Below, piece after piece: positions 1 to 13,495 of a stretch of DNA of 64,000 nucleotides (its first letter is position 1; each line of letters starts with the position of its first letter). The position numbers were made by a program, and so were the translations under genes. The DNA is from Siphonodentalium dalli (taxonomy: Eukaryota; Mollusca; Scaphopoda; Gadilida; Siphonodentaliidae). The DNA is taken from assembly GCA_032622095.1 (NCBI GenBank), contig CP136066.1, positions 149,947,559 through 150,011,558 of the forward strand, read 5' to 3'. The notes under the pieces are model-generated. The model saw only the letters and a program-made list of their open reading frames with translations. It had not been told where the DNA came from and ran no database searches.

Positions 1-395
1 GATTGGAACCCCATTCGCCGATTCGGCAAACGCAACAGTCTGTTCTCTAGAAAATATAGCGGCCCTGCACTACTTTTAACCAAAACATTACAACGCCCGT
101 TCGTAAAAACCAACGAACGTGTGTCCAAATGGAGCAACCTGAGTATCTGCCAGACTACCCATGGTTGACTAAGAAATCTTAATGATAAATGATTATGAAT
201 AGAACCGGGTGTGAAATTATTTACTGCGGAGGCTACGAGCAAATTTTACCTCTGCACAATACAAACCATTAATAACACCATACATGTGCATGGCATCACT
301 AGCTCGACGACGAGTATGACTCGCCACGCAGTAGCATTTCCACGAGGCGCTGCTCATAATTCAATTAATGACCCAATGTATATTTGTGTCGAATA

Positions 396-563
396 CAGTA
401 ATGCCCTAAGTAATCGACCCTTATGGGTAACTTTTCAAGATTTAGCCGGAAATACGGCGAGAGCTTTTGGATGAATGGCAACAAGCACTATTTCTGACTA
501 AATCCTGAAAAGTTACCCATAATTCTGCTGTGGTTAAGGGGTCGATTATTTAGAGCATTACTG
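396..563. mobile_element. TA-bounded palindromic MITE (CAGTAATG family), copy in unit A
   Basis: Terminal inverted repeats begin CAGTAATG and end CATTACTG, each flanked by TA. The arms carry 'taatcgaccc' and 'gggtaacttttca' and their reverse complements. The TA flanks and CAGT start fit Tc1/mariner-like non-autonomous elements (known for the superfamily); the assignment is inference. The unit B copy lies at 6736-6903, and relatives at 24853 and 55079. Confidence 0.75.
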
Positions 564-714
564 TATTTGAGAAATGACCGATCGGCCGATCACGATCGGC
601 AGATGTTTAACCCATACCTTGGCGATAGCGACAAGCCATAACTGATAATTTGTCAAAGATATCATCACAGGAATCCATATATCAGTACCCAACTTGAAAT
701 CAAAAGCTCAAATA

Positions 715-1300
715 ATTTGTCTTAAGAAAGGGTTAAAGAATTTGGGGTGGGGAGGAGTAGTTTTAAATCTCATAACTCTGTCCCTATTCACCAAAGAACC
801 TCTCACTGTGAGATCCAATGGTTTAGTGATTTCGGAGAACATGTTTAGGAGTTAACTCATTGGAAGCAAAAGTAATAAATCGCGATCTTTGCCATATTAT
901 TTAAAAAAAAAATTATTGTTATTAAAGTTCAAACTAAATTTAATATTTGTATACCGGTATGCTAAATTTAGCAAGGAGCTAAATCTAAAAAACAATCAAA
1001 TTTGTTTTTCTTCTCGAAAAAGGGTCATAACTCCTTTAAAATTAATCGGATCAAACCCAAACTCGAGCTGTATTTTGGGCTGTGAAACTCATATACCAAA
1101 TTTGGTTCCAATCAGATAATGCATGAATTCTAAGTTGAAAAAGGGCCATAACTCTGTAATAAAATTTGGTTCTGATCGGATAGAAAATGTTTGAGTTATC
1201 GCATTACTCGTAAAGTGTCTACGGACAGACAGACGGACGAACGACGAGGGGTCAATCTGGACAACGACACTATGTTTACCATACTATGGTATGGGTAAAC
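715..1300. repeat. 'gggccataactc' modules in unit A
   Basis: Degenerate modules around 765, 1020 and 1140 share 'cataactc' followed by an A/T-rich stretch and 'gatcgga'. They end in an 'acagacagacggacga' tract near 1223. This module style is familiar from bivalve genomes. The unit B equivalent is 7055-7640. Confidence 0.5.
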
Positions 1301-1559
1301 ATAAAAATTAAGACATGTCGTGAGTTATCTGCATACATCTTTCAAAAGAAATGGATGCATGATGGTCAGGTCAGTTTGATTCCAAATCTATCCAATATCA
1401 TACACAAATTGTGGCAGTACTAATAATAGGAAAGAGAGCACTGATCAGCAGATGTTTAACCCATCCCTTGACGATCATAATACCGTGGAATACATAATGA
1501 AAGTGTCAATGATACCGAAGCTCAGCCTGGAGCGTAGGGGTGCAACGATTACTTGTATA

Positions 1560-2480
1560 ATCGAATGACCCCAAAATGACATGTTCCCATCTAATTGTCA
1601 ATGTCAACAGCCATGACAAATCTAATAATTATCTGATCAAAGGTACGACCTGTAGCCTGTGCCAAATGATTTAGTCATGCAAAGAGTAAAATCCAAGATG
1701 GCTGCTGGCGGCCATGTTTTTTGGCCGAACAACCCCAAAATGACTCGTTCCCATCTACATGTCAATATTAACATCCATGACAAATTTCATAAATACAGAC
1801 CAAAGGTACGATCTGTAGCCCGCGCCAATGGATTGAATTTTAAAATCCAAGATGGCCACTAGCGGCCATGTTTTTTTGGCCAGATGACCCCAAAATGACT
1901 CGTTCCCATCTACATGTCAATGTCAACATTCATGACAAATTTCATAAAGATCAGATCAAACGTATGACCTGTATCCCGCGTCAATGATTTAGTCATGCAA
2001 ATAGTAAAATCCAAGATGGCTGCTGGTGGCCATGTTTTTAGACTAATGACCCCAAAATCACTCGTTCCCATCTACATGTCATTGTTAACATCCATGAGAA
2101 ATTTCATGAAGTTCCGACCAAAACTATGACCTGTAGCCCGCGCCAAAGGATTTAGTCATGCAAAGAGTAAAATCCAAGATGGCTGCTAACGGCCATATTT
2201 TTTGGCCGGACGACCCCAAAATGACTCGTTCCCATCTACATGTCAATATTAACATCCATGACAAATTTCATGATGATCAGACTAACAGTACGACCTGTAG
2301 CCCGCGCCAATGGATTGAATTTTGAAATCCAAGATGGCCACCAGCGGCCATGTTTTTTGGCCGAATGCCCCCAAAATGACTCGTTCCCATCCAAATGTCA
2401 ATGTCAATATTCATGACAAATTTAATAAAGATCAGACCAAAGGTACGACCTGTAGCCCGCGCCAAAGGAAATTGTAGACG
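1560..2480. repeat. Array of ~160 bp modules, unit A (about 6 copies)
   Basis: The string 'ccccaaaatgac' (or one mismatch) recurs at about 1567, 1732, 1888, 2049, 2214 and 2369, spacing 157-163 bp. Each module also holds 'catgacaaatttcat', 'gacctgtagcccgcgcc' and 'aaatccaagatggc' with 'ggccatgtttttt'. Modules differ by several percent, so the array is older than the 6.3 kb duplication that copied it. Confidence 0.9.
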
Positions 2481-3007
2481 GACACACGCATACACGGACG
2501 ACGGACGCCAAACCATGGCAATAGCTCAAACTTACAAAGTAAGTGTTGAGCTAAAATGTTGAAATTTTCTAAGTCGAAAAAGGTTAACTTAATAACTTTG
2601 TCAAAAATAATTGTTCCGTCATCTGTAGACATGTTGCACATCTTCAATATATGGGCAACAATATTCTGAAGTTTCAAATTTCTAGGATGAAAACTGTAGG
2701 AGGAGTTGATTACACCATGAAAATACTCAAAAGTGTGACGGACAGACGAACGGAGGGAGCCCATTTCTATAGTCCCCCGAAAATTTATCATTGGACAAAA
2801 TAGTTCCCATGTTTTGTACGGATGGAATATGATCTATATGGGCGTTAGCCAGAGAAGAGATTCATGGCATGATATAGATCATGCCACTAATCTCTATTCC
2901 GGCTGAAGCATGCCAGAGTAGAGACTAGAGATCGATTCAGGGCATGATCTAGAGACCTCTACTTCCTTATTACTGTGGTCAAGTTTGACGGAAACAAGAC
3001 GATTAAT

Positions 3008-4700
3008 ACTGTGGACGATTGGTACTTGGACGTTTTGTACCCACGGGACGATTGGTACCAGTCTGGTTTGGACTGTTGGTACCAAGTCAGGAAAGACGAT
3101 TGGTACCAGATATTTTATTTAGTGTTTTACGAATATATATGTATATATTATGGTGTTATATCAGTAGTTTGACTTACTGTAGACAAATGGATCTTAAAAG
3201 GTCATTTTTGCAGCAGATTTAAGTAAAAAATAGCCTTAGAAATAATTATGATTACGGTATAATATAAATTGGCCTCACACACATCTACATAAAATGAATG
3301 AGTGAATATTTTATTAATCTTGGTATATTTATTTATCTCTTTGGTGAGTTTTTAATGTCAATATTTGTCACTTTTGCAGCAACGTACAGGCCCAATATCT
3401 TTTCGTTATGATTGGTTTAATATGCGGTGAATTGTTTGGTTTGACGCCATAGCGCATGTTTGTTTTAGCTAGCGATAAATCATAAAGGTGTCATGATTCT
3501 TAATCACTAACTGAGCTGTAATCACCAGGCTTTGATCTGAGGATAACTGGTCATTAATAAAAATTAAAATGTTCACACAATGATACCTGTAACTCACAAT
3601 AAAAATAACCATGGGTGCGATTATCATTGTTGTGATAAAGAATATATAGCCACGGCTAGAGTGAAGGCGAGTGATGATGACAACATGTTTATTCCATGCA
3701 TCCAAGGGACTTTCCACAAGCCAGCTGCTGAAATCATGCGACAAACTCTTCGCACCAAAAGCTTCATCGACAACTCTCTTAAATTAGATTGTGCTACTAT
3801 ACATGTATAATATTGTTTTCTTTTGTTTTTACTTGATTTGTTGCTATTTGTCGACCAGTGTATATGTTAACTTGATATATTCCAATAAAACTGTAAAACA
3901 CTATCATAGTGTCATCGTTAGCCAGCTGCTGTTATCACGCACCAAACTCTGCGCACCAAAAGCTTCTTACCGATTTTATTTCATATATCTCTCCAGTGTA
4001 TTTAACTCTAGTGGAATATTTGCCGTTTAGCTCACTGTCACCTATCGTGACTTAAATTTCAACTGACCAGATATACATTTCATTTGTTAAATAAAACATA
4101 ATATATTTTTAATCCAGTAGTTTGCAATGGTAGGAAGCGTATGGGTGTGTCCCGGTCTCACATGTGGCTTCAATCCATTGGGGACCATAATGGAAATAAA
4201 TGGTCTTAGGACTGTTTTCTTATGCTATCCCCAATTGTTTTGGTCACCTGTTAGTGCCGGACAACTCCTTTACAGTCTCATACCCTGTATAAATACCATA
4301 CTCATGCTGGGCATTGGCCAACTGTGAAGCATCCTTCCTCAGGTGACGTATGTCCAGTAACAAATCAAATAATTTGATATTCTACAACTTTACCATTTCT
4401 GTTGATCTGTTACTTGTTACATGTACATGTATATCACCTATATATGTATTCCTGTTTATTCTCATCTATGTGTATGTAGGTTTCCTACACCAATGTGCCT
4501 TAAATACCATTCAAACGTATCTTATCATATCACAAGTAACTTTAAATATAACCCAACACAATTTTATGTGGTACCAATCATTCACACTGAAATGGTACCA
4601 ATCGTCCACAAGGTACGAAACGTCCAGGTACCAATCGACCTGTGGGTACGAAACGTCCAGGTACATGTACTAAAGTCAAAGGTACCAATCGTCCAGAAGC
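3008..4700. repeat. Opposed GGTACCAATCGTCC short repeats, unit A
   Basis: GGTACCAATCGTCC and GGTACGAAACGTCC motifs recur at about 4570-4695. Their reverse complements ('gacgattggtacc') recur at 3012-3110, giving an inverted pair of small arrays ~1.5 kb apart. The interior also has a direct repeat of 'agccagctgctg' and 'gcgcaccaaaagctt' at ~3720 and ~3920. Unit B equivalent: about 9347-11039. Confidence 0.6.
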
Positions 4701-4794
4701 CATTTTGACGACTGAATATATAGCTTCATTGAGATTGGTTACATGTAGCTCATTTCAGCTATTGCAGCTGAATTTTCACATTTCCCAGACTTGC

Positions 4795-6080
4795 TCAAAT
4801 TGTGCGGAACGTCGAAATACCAAGCAGTACCAAGCTGAATAAAACTAAGGTGGAAAATGACACTTGAGGCATGTTTTGTGGTGTATAATGAAGATATGAA
4901 CCATAATAATGCAACATGACGTGATTTTATTTGAGTTTTGATGACATAGCAAGCGTAAAAGTAGAAAACTTCAGCTTGGTATTTCTTCATTTACAGGTAC
5001 TGCTTGGTTTATCAGCGATAGGTGATAATTTAAGTGCTTGGTTCGCGAGAAGACTAATAATTTCTATCACGACTAGTAGTAGACCTATCGACTTGTTTAA
5101 AATCCCCTCGTCCTTTATCTGGGCTTGGGACCAGCAGACTTAAAAATTATCATGTTTATATATAGTACTGTACCTTCTTGGCACTTATTTTGCACTGATA
5201 TACCGGTATGTTTATAGTGCTGTGCCTTCTTGACACTTATTTTGCAATCGAGATCAGTTTTCTCGGCGCATTTACCCACATTTAAGGGGGAGTTATGTGA
5301 CTTTGCGCTTTATGTATTATTGCCTTATATGGTAGAAATAAAGAGCGTTTCATATTATCATTTAATATATATTTATTTTTTTATCTGATTTGGAAAACCG
5401 ATTAAAATTTAATTTAAATTTACAAAGAGGGTTTCTTATTTGAAATCAAATGTCTGATATGGCGCGCGGAATAAAGTTCGTTTCTATTATCACTGCATGA
5501 GTAAAATTGGTTATTGAAATTGAAAAATTATTGAAATTGAATTTGATTTTTCAATGGAGTAAAAGAGATTGAAATTGAGTTAGATCGACGGTTTGAACTT
5601 CCTACATGTAGGTGATCAATTCACACAAAAACTAGGAGTATATATTAGAATCATGTACGTTGCTTGAATATCACTGTCAAAACATCCCTGAAATATTTTC
5701 GGTAAACCAGAGTAATCCGCGATCGCACATCGGTAATTAATCAGAAACAAAGGCTCTGTCGCGCACGCGGCGCAGTGCCGTAATTATGTTCACGAAAATT
5801 AATTATCACCTATCACTGATGAACCAAGCAGTACCTGTGAAAGACGAAATACCAAGCTGAAGTTTTCGCATTCGCCGCACTGTTTTCTACTTTTATGCTC
5901 ACTAGTACTATAGTAGTAATAGTATGTCATCAAAAGTTGACAAAACTCAAATAAAATCACGTCATGTTGCATTATTTATTATGGTTTATTTCTTCATTAT
6001 ACACCACAAAACATGATTTAAGTGTCATTTTCCGCCTTAGATTTCTTCAGCTTGGTATTTCGACGCACACAAATTGTGAA
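4795..6080. repeat. Foldback with ~230-260 bp arms, unit A
   Basis: Left arm ~4795-5033 is repeated in reverse at ~5805-6080: 'aaataccaagc', 'aaaatgacactt', 'catgacgtgattttattt' and 'aagcagtacctg' reappear in mirror order. The ~770 bp loop shows no ORF of note. Unit B equivalent: ~11134-12406. Confidence 0.8.
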
Positions 6081-6735
6081 TCTAATTGAATTCTAGTCGG
6101 CTAATTTTTATTTCTAACTGCGTAACTCGAAATTCGGTGAACAGAATTAGAATTGCAACGACTCATAAAACCTCCTTCAGTCGAAATGACACAACGGTTT
6201 ATGTCAGTATGTTGCTCGCATATTCCTGCAATAGCTATCACAGAAATAATTGTGTAATAATAACTATTTAGGGTGTAAATAACGCGAAATTCACAAGCAT
6301 AAATTTCATCCTCGGCCATTGTTGAGCCAGTGGTGCATTCGATTGGAACCCCATTCGCCGATTCGGCAAACGCAACAGTCTGTTCTCTAGAAAATATAGC
6401 GGCCCTGCACTACTTTTAACCAAAACATTACAACGCCCGTTCGTAAAAACCAACGAACGTGTGTCCAAATGGAGCAACCTGAGTATCTGCCAGACTACCC
6501 ATGGTTGACTAAGAAATCTTAATGATAAATGATTATGAATAGAACCGGGTGTGAAATTATTTACTGCGGAGGCTACGAGCAAATTTTACCTCTGCACAAT
6601 ACAAACCATTAATAACACCATACATGTGCATGGCATCACTAGCTCGACGACGAGTATGACTCGCCACGCAGTAGCATTTCCACGAGGCGCTGCTCATAAT
6701 TCAATTAATGACCCAATGTATATTTGTGTCGAATA

Positions 6736-6903
6736 CAGTAATGCCCTAAGTAATCGACCCTTATGGGTAACTTTTCAAGATTTAGCCGGAAATACGGCGA
6801 GAGCTTTTGGATGAATGGCAACAAGCACTATTTCTGACTAAATCCTGACAAGTTACCCATAATTCTGCTGTGGTTAAGGGGTCGATTATTTAGAGCATTA
6901 CTG
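6736..6903. mobile_element. TA-bounded palindromic MITE, copy in unit B
   Basis: Same element as at 396-563, carried along by the tandem duplication rather than inserted independently: it sits at the same unit coordinate with the same flanks. Confidence 0.75.
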
Positions 6904-7898
6904 TATTTGAGAAATGACCGATCGGCCGATCACGATCGGCAGATGTTTAACCCATACCTTGGCGATAGCGACAAGCCATAACTGATAATTTGTCAAAGAT
7001 ATCATCACAGGAATCCATATATCAGTACCCAACTTGAAATCAAAAGCTCAAATAATTTGTCTTAAGAAAGGGTTAAAGAATTTGGGGTGGGGAGGAGTAG
7101 TTTTAAATCTCATAACTCTGTCCCTATTCACCAAAGAACCTCTCACTGTGAGATCCAATGGTTTAGTGATTTCGGAGAACATGTTTAGGAGTTAACTCAT
7201 TGGAAGCAAAAGTAATAAATCGCGATCTTTGCCATATTATTTAAAAAAAAAATTATTGTTATTAAAGTTCAAACTAAATTTAATATTTGTATACCGGTAT
7301 GCTAAATTTAGCAAGGAGCTAAATCTAAAAAACAATCAAATTTGTTTTTCTTCTCGAAAAAGGGTCATAACTCCTTTAAAATTAATCGGATCAAACCCAA
7401 ACTCGAGCTGTATTTTGGGCTGTGAAACTCATATACCAAATTTGGTTCCAATCAGATAATGCATGAATTCTAAGTTGAAAAAGGGCCATAACTCTGTAAT
7501 AAAATTTGGTTCTGATCGGATAGAAAATGTTTGAGTTATCGCATTACTCGTAAAGTGTCTACGGACAGACAGACGGACGAACGACGAGGGTCAATCTGGA
7601 CAACGACACTATGTTTACCATACTATGGTATGGGTAAACATAAAAATTAAGACATGTCGTGAGTTATCTGCATACATCTTTCAAAAGAAATGGATGCATG
7701 ATGGTCAGGTCAGTTTGATTCCAAATCTATCCAATATCATACACAAATTGTGGCAGTACTAATAATAGGAAAAAGAGCACTGATCAGCAGATGTTTAACC
7801 CATCCCTTGACGATCATAATACCGTGGAATACATAATGAAAGTGTCAATGATACCGAAGCTCAGCCTGGAGCGTAGGGGTGCAACGATTACTTGTATA

Positions 7899-8819
7899 AT
7901 CGAATGACCCCAAAATGACATGTTCCCATCTAATTGTCAATGTCAACAGCCATGACAAATCTAATAATTATCTGATCAAAGGTACGACCTGTAGCCTGTG
8001 CCAAATGATTTAGTCATGCAAAGAGTAAAATCCAAGATGGCTGCTGGCGGCCATGTTTTTTGGCCGAACAACCCCAAAATGACTCGTTCCCATCTACATG
8101 TCAATATTAACATCCATGACAAATTTCATAAATACAGACCAAAGGTATGATCTGTAGCCCGCGCCAATGGATTGAATTTTAAAATCCAAGATGGCCACTA
8201 GCGGCCATGTTTTTTTGGCCAGATGACCCCAAAATGACTCGTTCCCATCTACATGTCAATGTCAACATTCATGACAAATTTCATAAAGATCAGATCAAAC
8301 GTATGACCTGTATCCCGCGTCAATGATTTAGTCATGCAAATAGTAAAATCCAAGATGGCTGCTGGTGGCCATGTTTTTAGACTAATGACCCCAAAATCAC
8401 TCGTTCCCATCTACATGTCATTGTTAACATCCATGAGAAATTTCATGAAGTTCCGACCAAAACTATGACCTGTAGCCCGCGCCAAAGGATTTAGTCATGC
8501 AAAGAGTAAAATCCAAGATGGCTGCTAACGGCCATATTTTTTGGCCGGACGACCCCAAAATGACTCGTTCCCATCTACATGTCAATATTAACATCCATGA
8601 CAAATTTCATGATGATCAGACTAACAGTACGACCTGTAGCCCGCGCCAATGGATTGAATTTTGAAATCCAAGATGGCCACCAGCGGCCATGTTTTTTGGC
8701 CGAATGCCCCCAAAATGACTCGTTCCCATCCAAATGTCAATGTCAATATTCATGACAAATTTAATAAAGATCAGACCAAAGGTACGACCTGTAGCCCGCG
8801 CCAAAGGAAATTGTAGACG
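7899..8819. repeat. Array of ~160 bp modules, unit B
   Basis: Copy of the 1560-2480 array with the same order of module variants, confirming it was duplicated as a block. Confidence 0.9.
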
Positions 8820-11133
8820 GACACACGCATACACGGACGACGGACGCCAAACCATGGCAATAGCTCAAACTTACAAAGTAAGTGTTGAGCTAAAATGTTG
8901 AAATTTTCTAAGTCGAAAAAGGTTAACTTAATAACTTTGTCAAAAATAATTGTTCCGTCATCTGTAGACATGTTGCACATCTTCAATATATGGGCAACAA
9001 TATTCTGAAGTTTCAAATTTCTAGGATGAAAACTGTAGGAGGAGTTGATTACACCATGAAAATACTCAAAAGTGTGACGGACAGACGAACGGAGGGAGCC
9101 CATTTCTATAGTCCCCCGAAAATTTATCATTGGACAAAATAGTTCCCATGTTTTGTACGGATGGAATATGATCTATATGGGCGTTATCCAGAGAAGAGAT
9201 TCATGGCATGATATAGATCATGCCACTAATCTCTATTCCGGCTGAAGCATGTCAGAGTAGAGACTAGAGATCGATTCAGGGCATGATCTAGAGACCTCTA
9301 CTTCCTTATTACTGTGGTCAAGTTTGACGGAAACAAGACGATTAATACTGTGGACGATTGGTACTTGGACGTTTTGTACCCACGGGACGATTGGTACCAG
9401 TCTGGTTTGGACTGTTGGTACCAAGTCAGGAAAGACGATTGGTACCAGATATTTTATTTAGTGTTTTACGAATATATATGTATATATTATGGTGTTATAT
9501 CAGTAGTTTGACTTACTGTAGACAAATGGATCTTAAAAGGTCATTTTTGCAGCAGATTTAAGTAAAAAATAGCCTTAGAAATAATTATGATTACGGTATA
9601 ATATAAATTGGCCTCACACACATCTACATAAAATGAATGAGTGAATATTTTATTAATCTTGGTATATTTATTTATCTCTTTGGTGAGTTTTTAATGTCAA
9701 TATTTGTCACTTTTGCAGCAACGTACAGGCCCAATATCTTTTCGTTATGATTGGTTTAATATGCGGTGAATTGTTTGGTTTGACGCCATAGCGCATGTTT
9801 GTTTTAGCTAGCGATAAATCATAAAGGTGTCATGATTCTTAATCACTAACTGAGCTGTAATCACCAGGCTTTGATCTGAGGATAACTGGTCATTAATAAA
9901 AATTAAAATGTTCACACAATGATACCTGTAACTCACAATAAAAATAACCATGGGTGCGATTATCATTGTTGTGATAAAGAATATATAGCCAAAGCTAGAG
10001 TGAAGGCGAGTGATGATGACAACATGTTTATTCCATGCATCCAAGGGACTTTCCACAAGCCAGCTGCTGAAATCATGCGACAAACTCTTCGCACCAAAAG
10101 CTTCATCGACAACTCTCTTAAATTAGATTGTGCTACTATACATGTATAATATTGTTTTCGGTTGTTTTTACTTGATTTGTTGCTATTTGTCGACCAGTGT
10201 ATATGTTAACTTGATATATTCCAATAAAACTGTAAAACACTATCATAGTGTCATCGTTAGCCAGCTGCTGTTATCACGCACCAAACTCTGCGCACCAAAA
10301 GCTTCTTACCGATTTTATTTCATATATCTCTCCAGTGTATTTAACTCTAGTGGAATATTTGCCGTTTAGCTCACTGTCACCTATCGTGACTTAAATTTCA
10401 ACTGACCAGATATACATTTCATTTGTTAAATAAAACATAATATATTTTTAATCCAGTAGTTTGCAATGGTAGGAAGCGTATGGGTGTGTCCCGGTCTCAC
10501 ATGTGGCTTCAATCCATTGGGGACCATAATGGAAATAAATGGTCTTAGGACTGTTTTCTTATGCTATCCCCAATTGTTTTGGTCACCTGTTAGTGCCGGA
10601 CAACTCCTTTACAGTCTCATACCCTGTATAAATACCATACTCATGCTGGGCATTGGCCAACTGTGAAGCATCCTTCCTCAGGTAACGTATGTCCAGTAAC
10701 AAATCAAATAATTTGATATTCTACAACTTTACCATTTCTGTTAATCTGTTACTTGTTACATGTACATGTATATCACCTATATATGTATTCCTGTTTATTC
10801 TTATCTATGTGTATGTAGGTTTCCTACACCAATGTGCCTTAAAGACCATTCAAACGTATCTTATCATATCACAAGTAACTTTAAATATAACCCAACACAA
10901 TTTTATGTGGTACCAATCATTCACACTGAAATGGTACCAATCGTCCACAAGGTACGAAACGTCCAGGTACCAATCGACCTGTGGGTACGAAACGTCCAGG
11001 TACATGTACTAAAGTCAAAGGTACCAATCGTCCAGAAGCCATTTTGACGACTGAATATATAGCTTCATTGAGATGGGTTACATGTAGCTCATTTCAGCTA
11101 TTGCAGCTGAATTTTCACATTTCCCAGACTTGC

Positions 11134-12406
11134 TCAAATTGTGCGGAACGTCGAAATACCAAGCAGTACCAAGCTGAATAAAACTAAGGTGGAAAATGAC
11201 ACTTGAAGCATGTTTTGTGGTGTATAATGAAGATATGAACCATAATAATGCAACATGACGTGATTTTATTTGAGTTTTGATGACATAGCAAGCGTAAAAG
11301 TAGAAAACTTCAGCTTGGTATTTCTTCATTTACAGGTACTGCTTGGTTTATCAGCGATAGGTGATAATTTAATTGCTTGGTTCGCGAGAAGACTAATAAT
11401 TTCTATCACGACTAGTAGTAGACCTATCGACTTGTTTAAAATCCCCTCGTCCTTTATCTGGGCTTGGGACCAGCAGACTTAAAAATTATCATGTTTATAT
11501 ATAGTGCTGTACCTTCTTGGCACTTATTTTGCACTGATATACCGGTATGTTTATAGTGCTGTGCCTTCTTGACACTTATTTTGCAATCGAGATCAGTTTT
11601 CTCGGCGCATTTACCCACATTTAAGGGGGAGTTATGTGACTTTGCGCTTTATGTATGGTAGAAATAAAGAGCGTTTCATATTATCATTTAATATTTATAT
11701 TTTTTTTTATCTGATTTGGAAAACCGATTAAAATTTAATTTAAATTTACAAAGAGGGTTTCTTATTTGAAATCAAATGTCTGATATGGCGCGCGGAATAA
11801 AGTTCGTTTCTATTATCACTGCATGAGTAAAATTGGTTATTGAAATTGAAAAATTATTGAAATTGAATTTTTTTTTTCAATGGAGTAAAAGAGATTGAAA
11901 TTGAGTTAGATCGACGGTTTGAACTTCCTACATGTAGGTGATCAATTCACACAAAAACTAGGAGTATATATTAGAATCATGTACGTTGCTTGAATATCAC
12001 TGTCAAAACATCCCTGAAATATTTTCGGTAAACCAGAGTAATCCGCGATCGCACATCGGTAATTAATCAGAAACAAAGGCTCTGCCGCGCACGCGGCGCA
12101 GTGCCGTAATTATGTTCACGAAAATTAATTATCACCTATCACTGATGAACCAAGCAGTACCTGTGAAAGACGAAATACCAAGCTGAAGTTTTCGCATTCG
12201 CCGCACTGTTTTCTACTTTTATGCTCACTAGTACTATAGTAGTAATAGTATGTCATCAAAAGTTGACAAAACTCAAATAAAATCACGTCATGTTGCATTA
12301 TTTATTATGGTTTATTTCTTCATTATACACCACAAAACATGATTTAAGTGTCATTTTCCGCCTTAGATTTCTTCAGCTTGGTATTTCGACGCACACAAAT
12401 TGTGAA
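11134..12406. repeat. Foldback with ~230-260 bp arms, unit B
   Basis: Same foldback as at 4795-6080, shortened by the 13-bp deletion in the loop near 11656. Confidence 0.8.
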
Positions 12407-12666
12407 TCTAATTGAATTCTAGTCGGCTAATTTTTATTTCTAACTGCGTAACTCGAAATTCGGTGAACAGAATTAGAATTGCAACGACTCATAAAACCTC
12501 CTTCAGTCGAAATGACACAACGGTTTATGTCAGTATGTTGCTCGCATATTCCTGCAATAGCTATCACAGAAATAATTGTGTAATAATAACTATTTAGGGT
12601 GTAAATAACGCGAAATTCACAAGCATAAATTTCATCCTCGGCCATTGTTGAGCCAGTGGTGCATTC

Positions 12667-12832
12667 GATTGGAACCCCATTCGCCGATTCGGCAAACGCA
12701 ACAGTCTGTTCTCTAGAAAATATAGCGGCCCTGCACTACTTTTAACCAAAACATTACAACGCCCGTTCGTAAAAACCAACGAACGTGTGTCCAAATGGAG
12801 CAACCTGAGTATCTGCCAGACTACCCATGGTT
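12667..12832. repeat. Truncated third copy of the 6.3 kb unit
   Basis: The first 166 bp of the unit start again and match up to 'ctacccatggtt'; the sequence then departs completely. This marks the right breakpoint of the array. The sequence to the right shows no similarity to the unit. Confidence 0.9.
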
Positions 12833-13495
12833 TTCTGGGGTTCTGGTGACACATATAGATTATAGAAAGTCTTTACTCGAAACTCCCACTGTGCCTTCTC
12901 TGTGAACGATCCAGTGTCTAGTAATTCTAGAAGGAAGTGTATCAGATCATATTTGTATAGTACAAGCAATATATGTCAGACACAAAACCGGAAGCCAGTC
13001 TATCGAGCAACAGATGCTTCACTAGGGAAATACTTACGCGGACTGTGTATTAAGTTTTCGAGGAAGCACATGTGCAGTTAGCGAATATTTATATATATCG
13101 GTAAGAGTCCAAGAAAACCAAGGGCAACCTTTGTCATAGTCCGGGATGGAACAGCCTGTGTGTTTTAACGGAGGTTCTGTGTCCTCTTTCCAATGTGCAT
13201 AAAACAAATATGTTGTGTGTGGATAATATATCGCACAAATACAGAGCACACGGGAGAACGACGGATGAGATAAAATTTGTCATGGTTATCGGAGAACAAG
13301 ATTTTGTTGTACGTTGTCCAACAAGCGCAAAGTATGTTCGTCTCATCTTGTCCCCCCCCCCCCCCCATTCAATCGACACGGACCACGTCGCACTTAAATT
13401 GTCCTTGAAGAATACCTAGATGAGTACACTCTTGCATTCGGATATCACATCGTTGGCAAGCGTCCAGGGCCGATTTGCGGAGTCATGTCCTGTAG
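12833..13495. other. Unannotated spacer
   Basis: Non-repetitive sequence between the tandem array and the foldback element, with a 15-base C run at 13352-13366. A reverse-strand open frame crosses the array breakpoint near 12833, but nothing supports it as coding. Confidence 0.5.

Larger units (their letters stand above)
1..6340. repeat. 6.3 kb tandem unit, copy A
   Basis: First full copy of a head-to-tail duplication. The opening 'gattggaaccccattcgccg' recurs at 6341 and 12667, and the copies stay collinear throughout. No credible gene lies inside; the ORFs are short and repeat-derived. In order the unit holds a TA-bounded palindromic MITE, modules carrying 'gggccataactc', an array of ~160 bp modules, a decayed hairpin repeat (~2810-2960), GGTACCAATCGTCC repeats in opposite orientations and a ~1.3 kb foldback near its end. 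The array may continue left of the window. Confidence 0.95.
6341..12666. repeat. 6.3 kb tandem unit, copy B
   Basis: Second full copy, 14 bp shorter than copy A. The visible differences are a 13-bp deletion near 11656, a one-base G-run change near 7589 and a few dozen scattered substitutions or homopolymer changes, so identity is above 99%. Such similarity implies a very recent duplication or an assembly duplication. Confidence 0.95.

Noticed and set aside
211-474. 87-codon frame repeated exactly at 6551-6814
   Set aside because: It starts at a GTG, overlaps a palindromic MITE, and its conservation only reflects the recent tandem duplication.
1560-2480. CRISPR-like array
   Set aside because: The 160-bp modules are repeats along their whole length, with no unique spacers, in a eukaryotic genome.
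12594-12969. Reverse-strand frames crossing the array breakpoint
   Set aside because: One frame runs from unique flank into the truncated unit, but its unit part ends within 24 codons in the other copies and no splice logic supports it.
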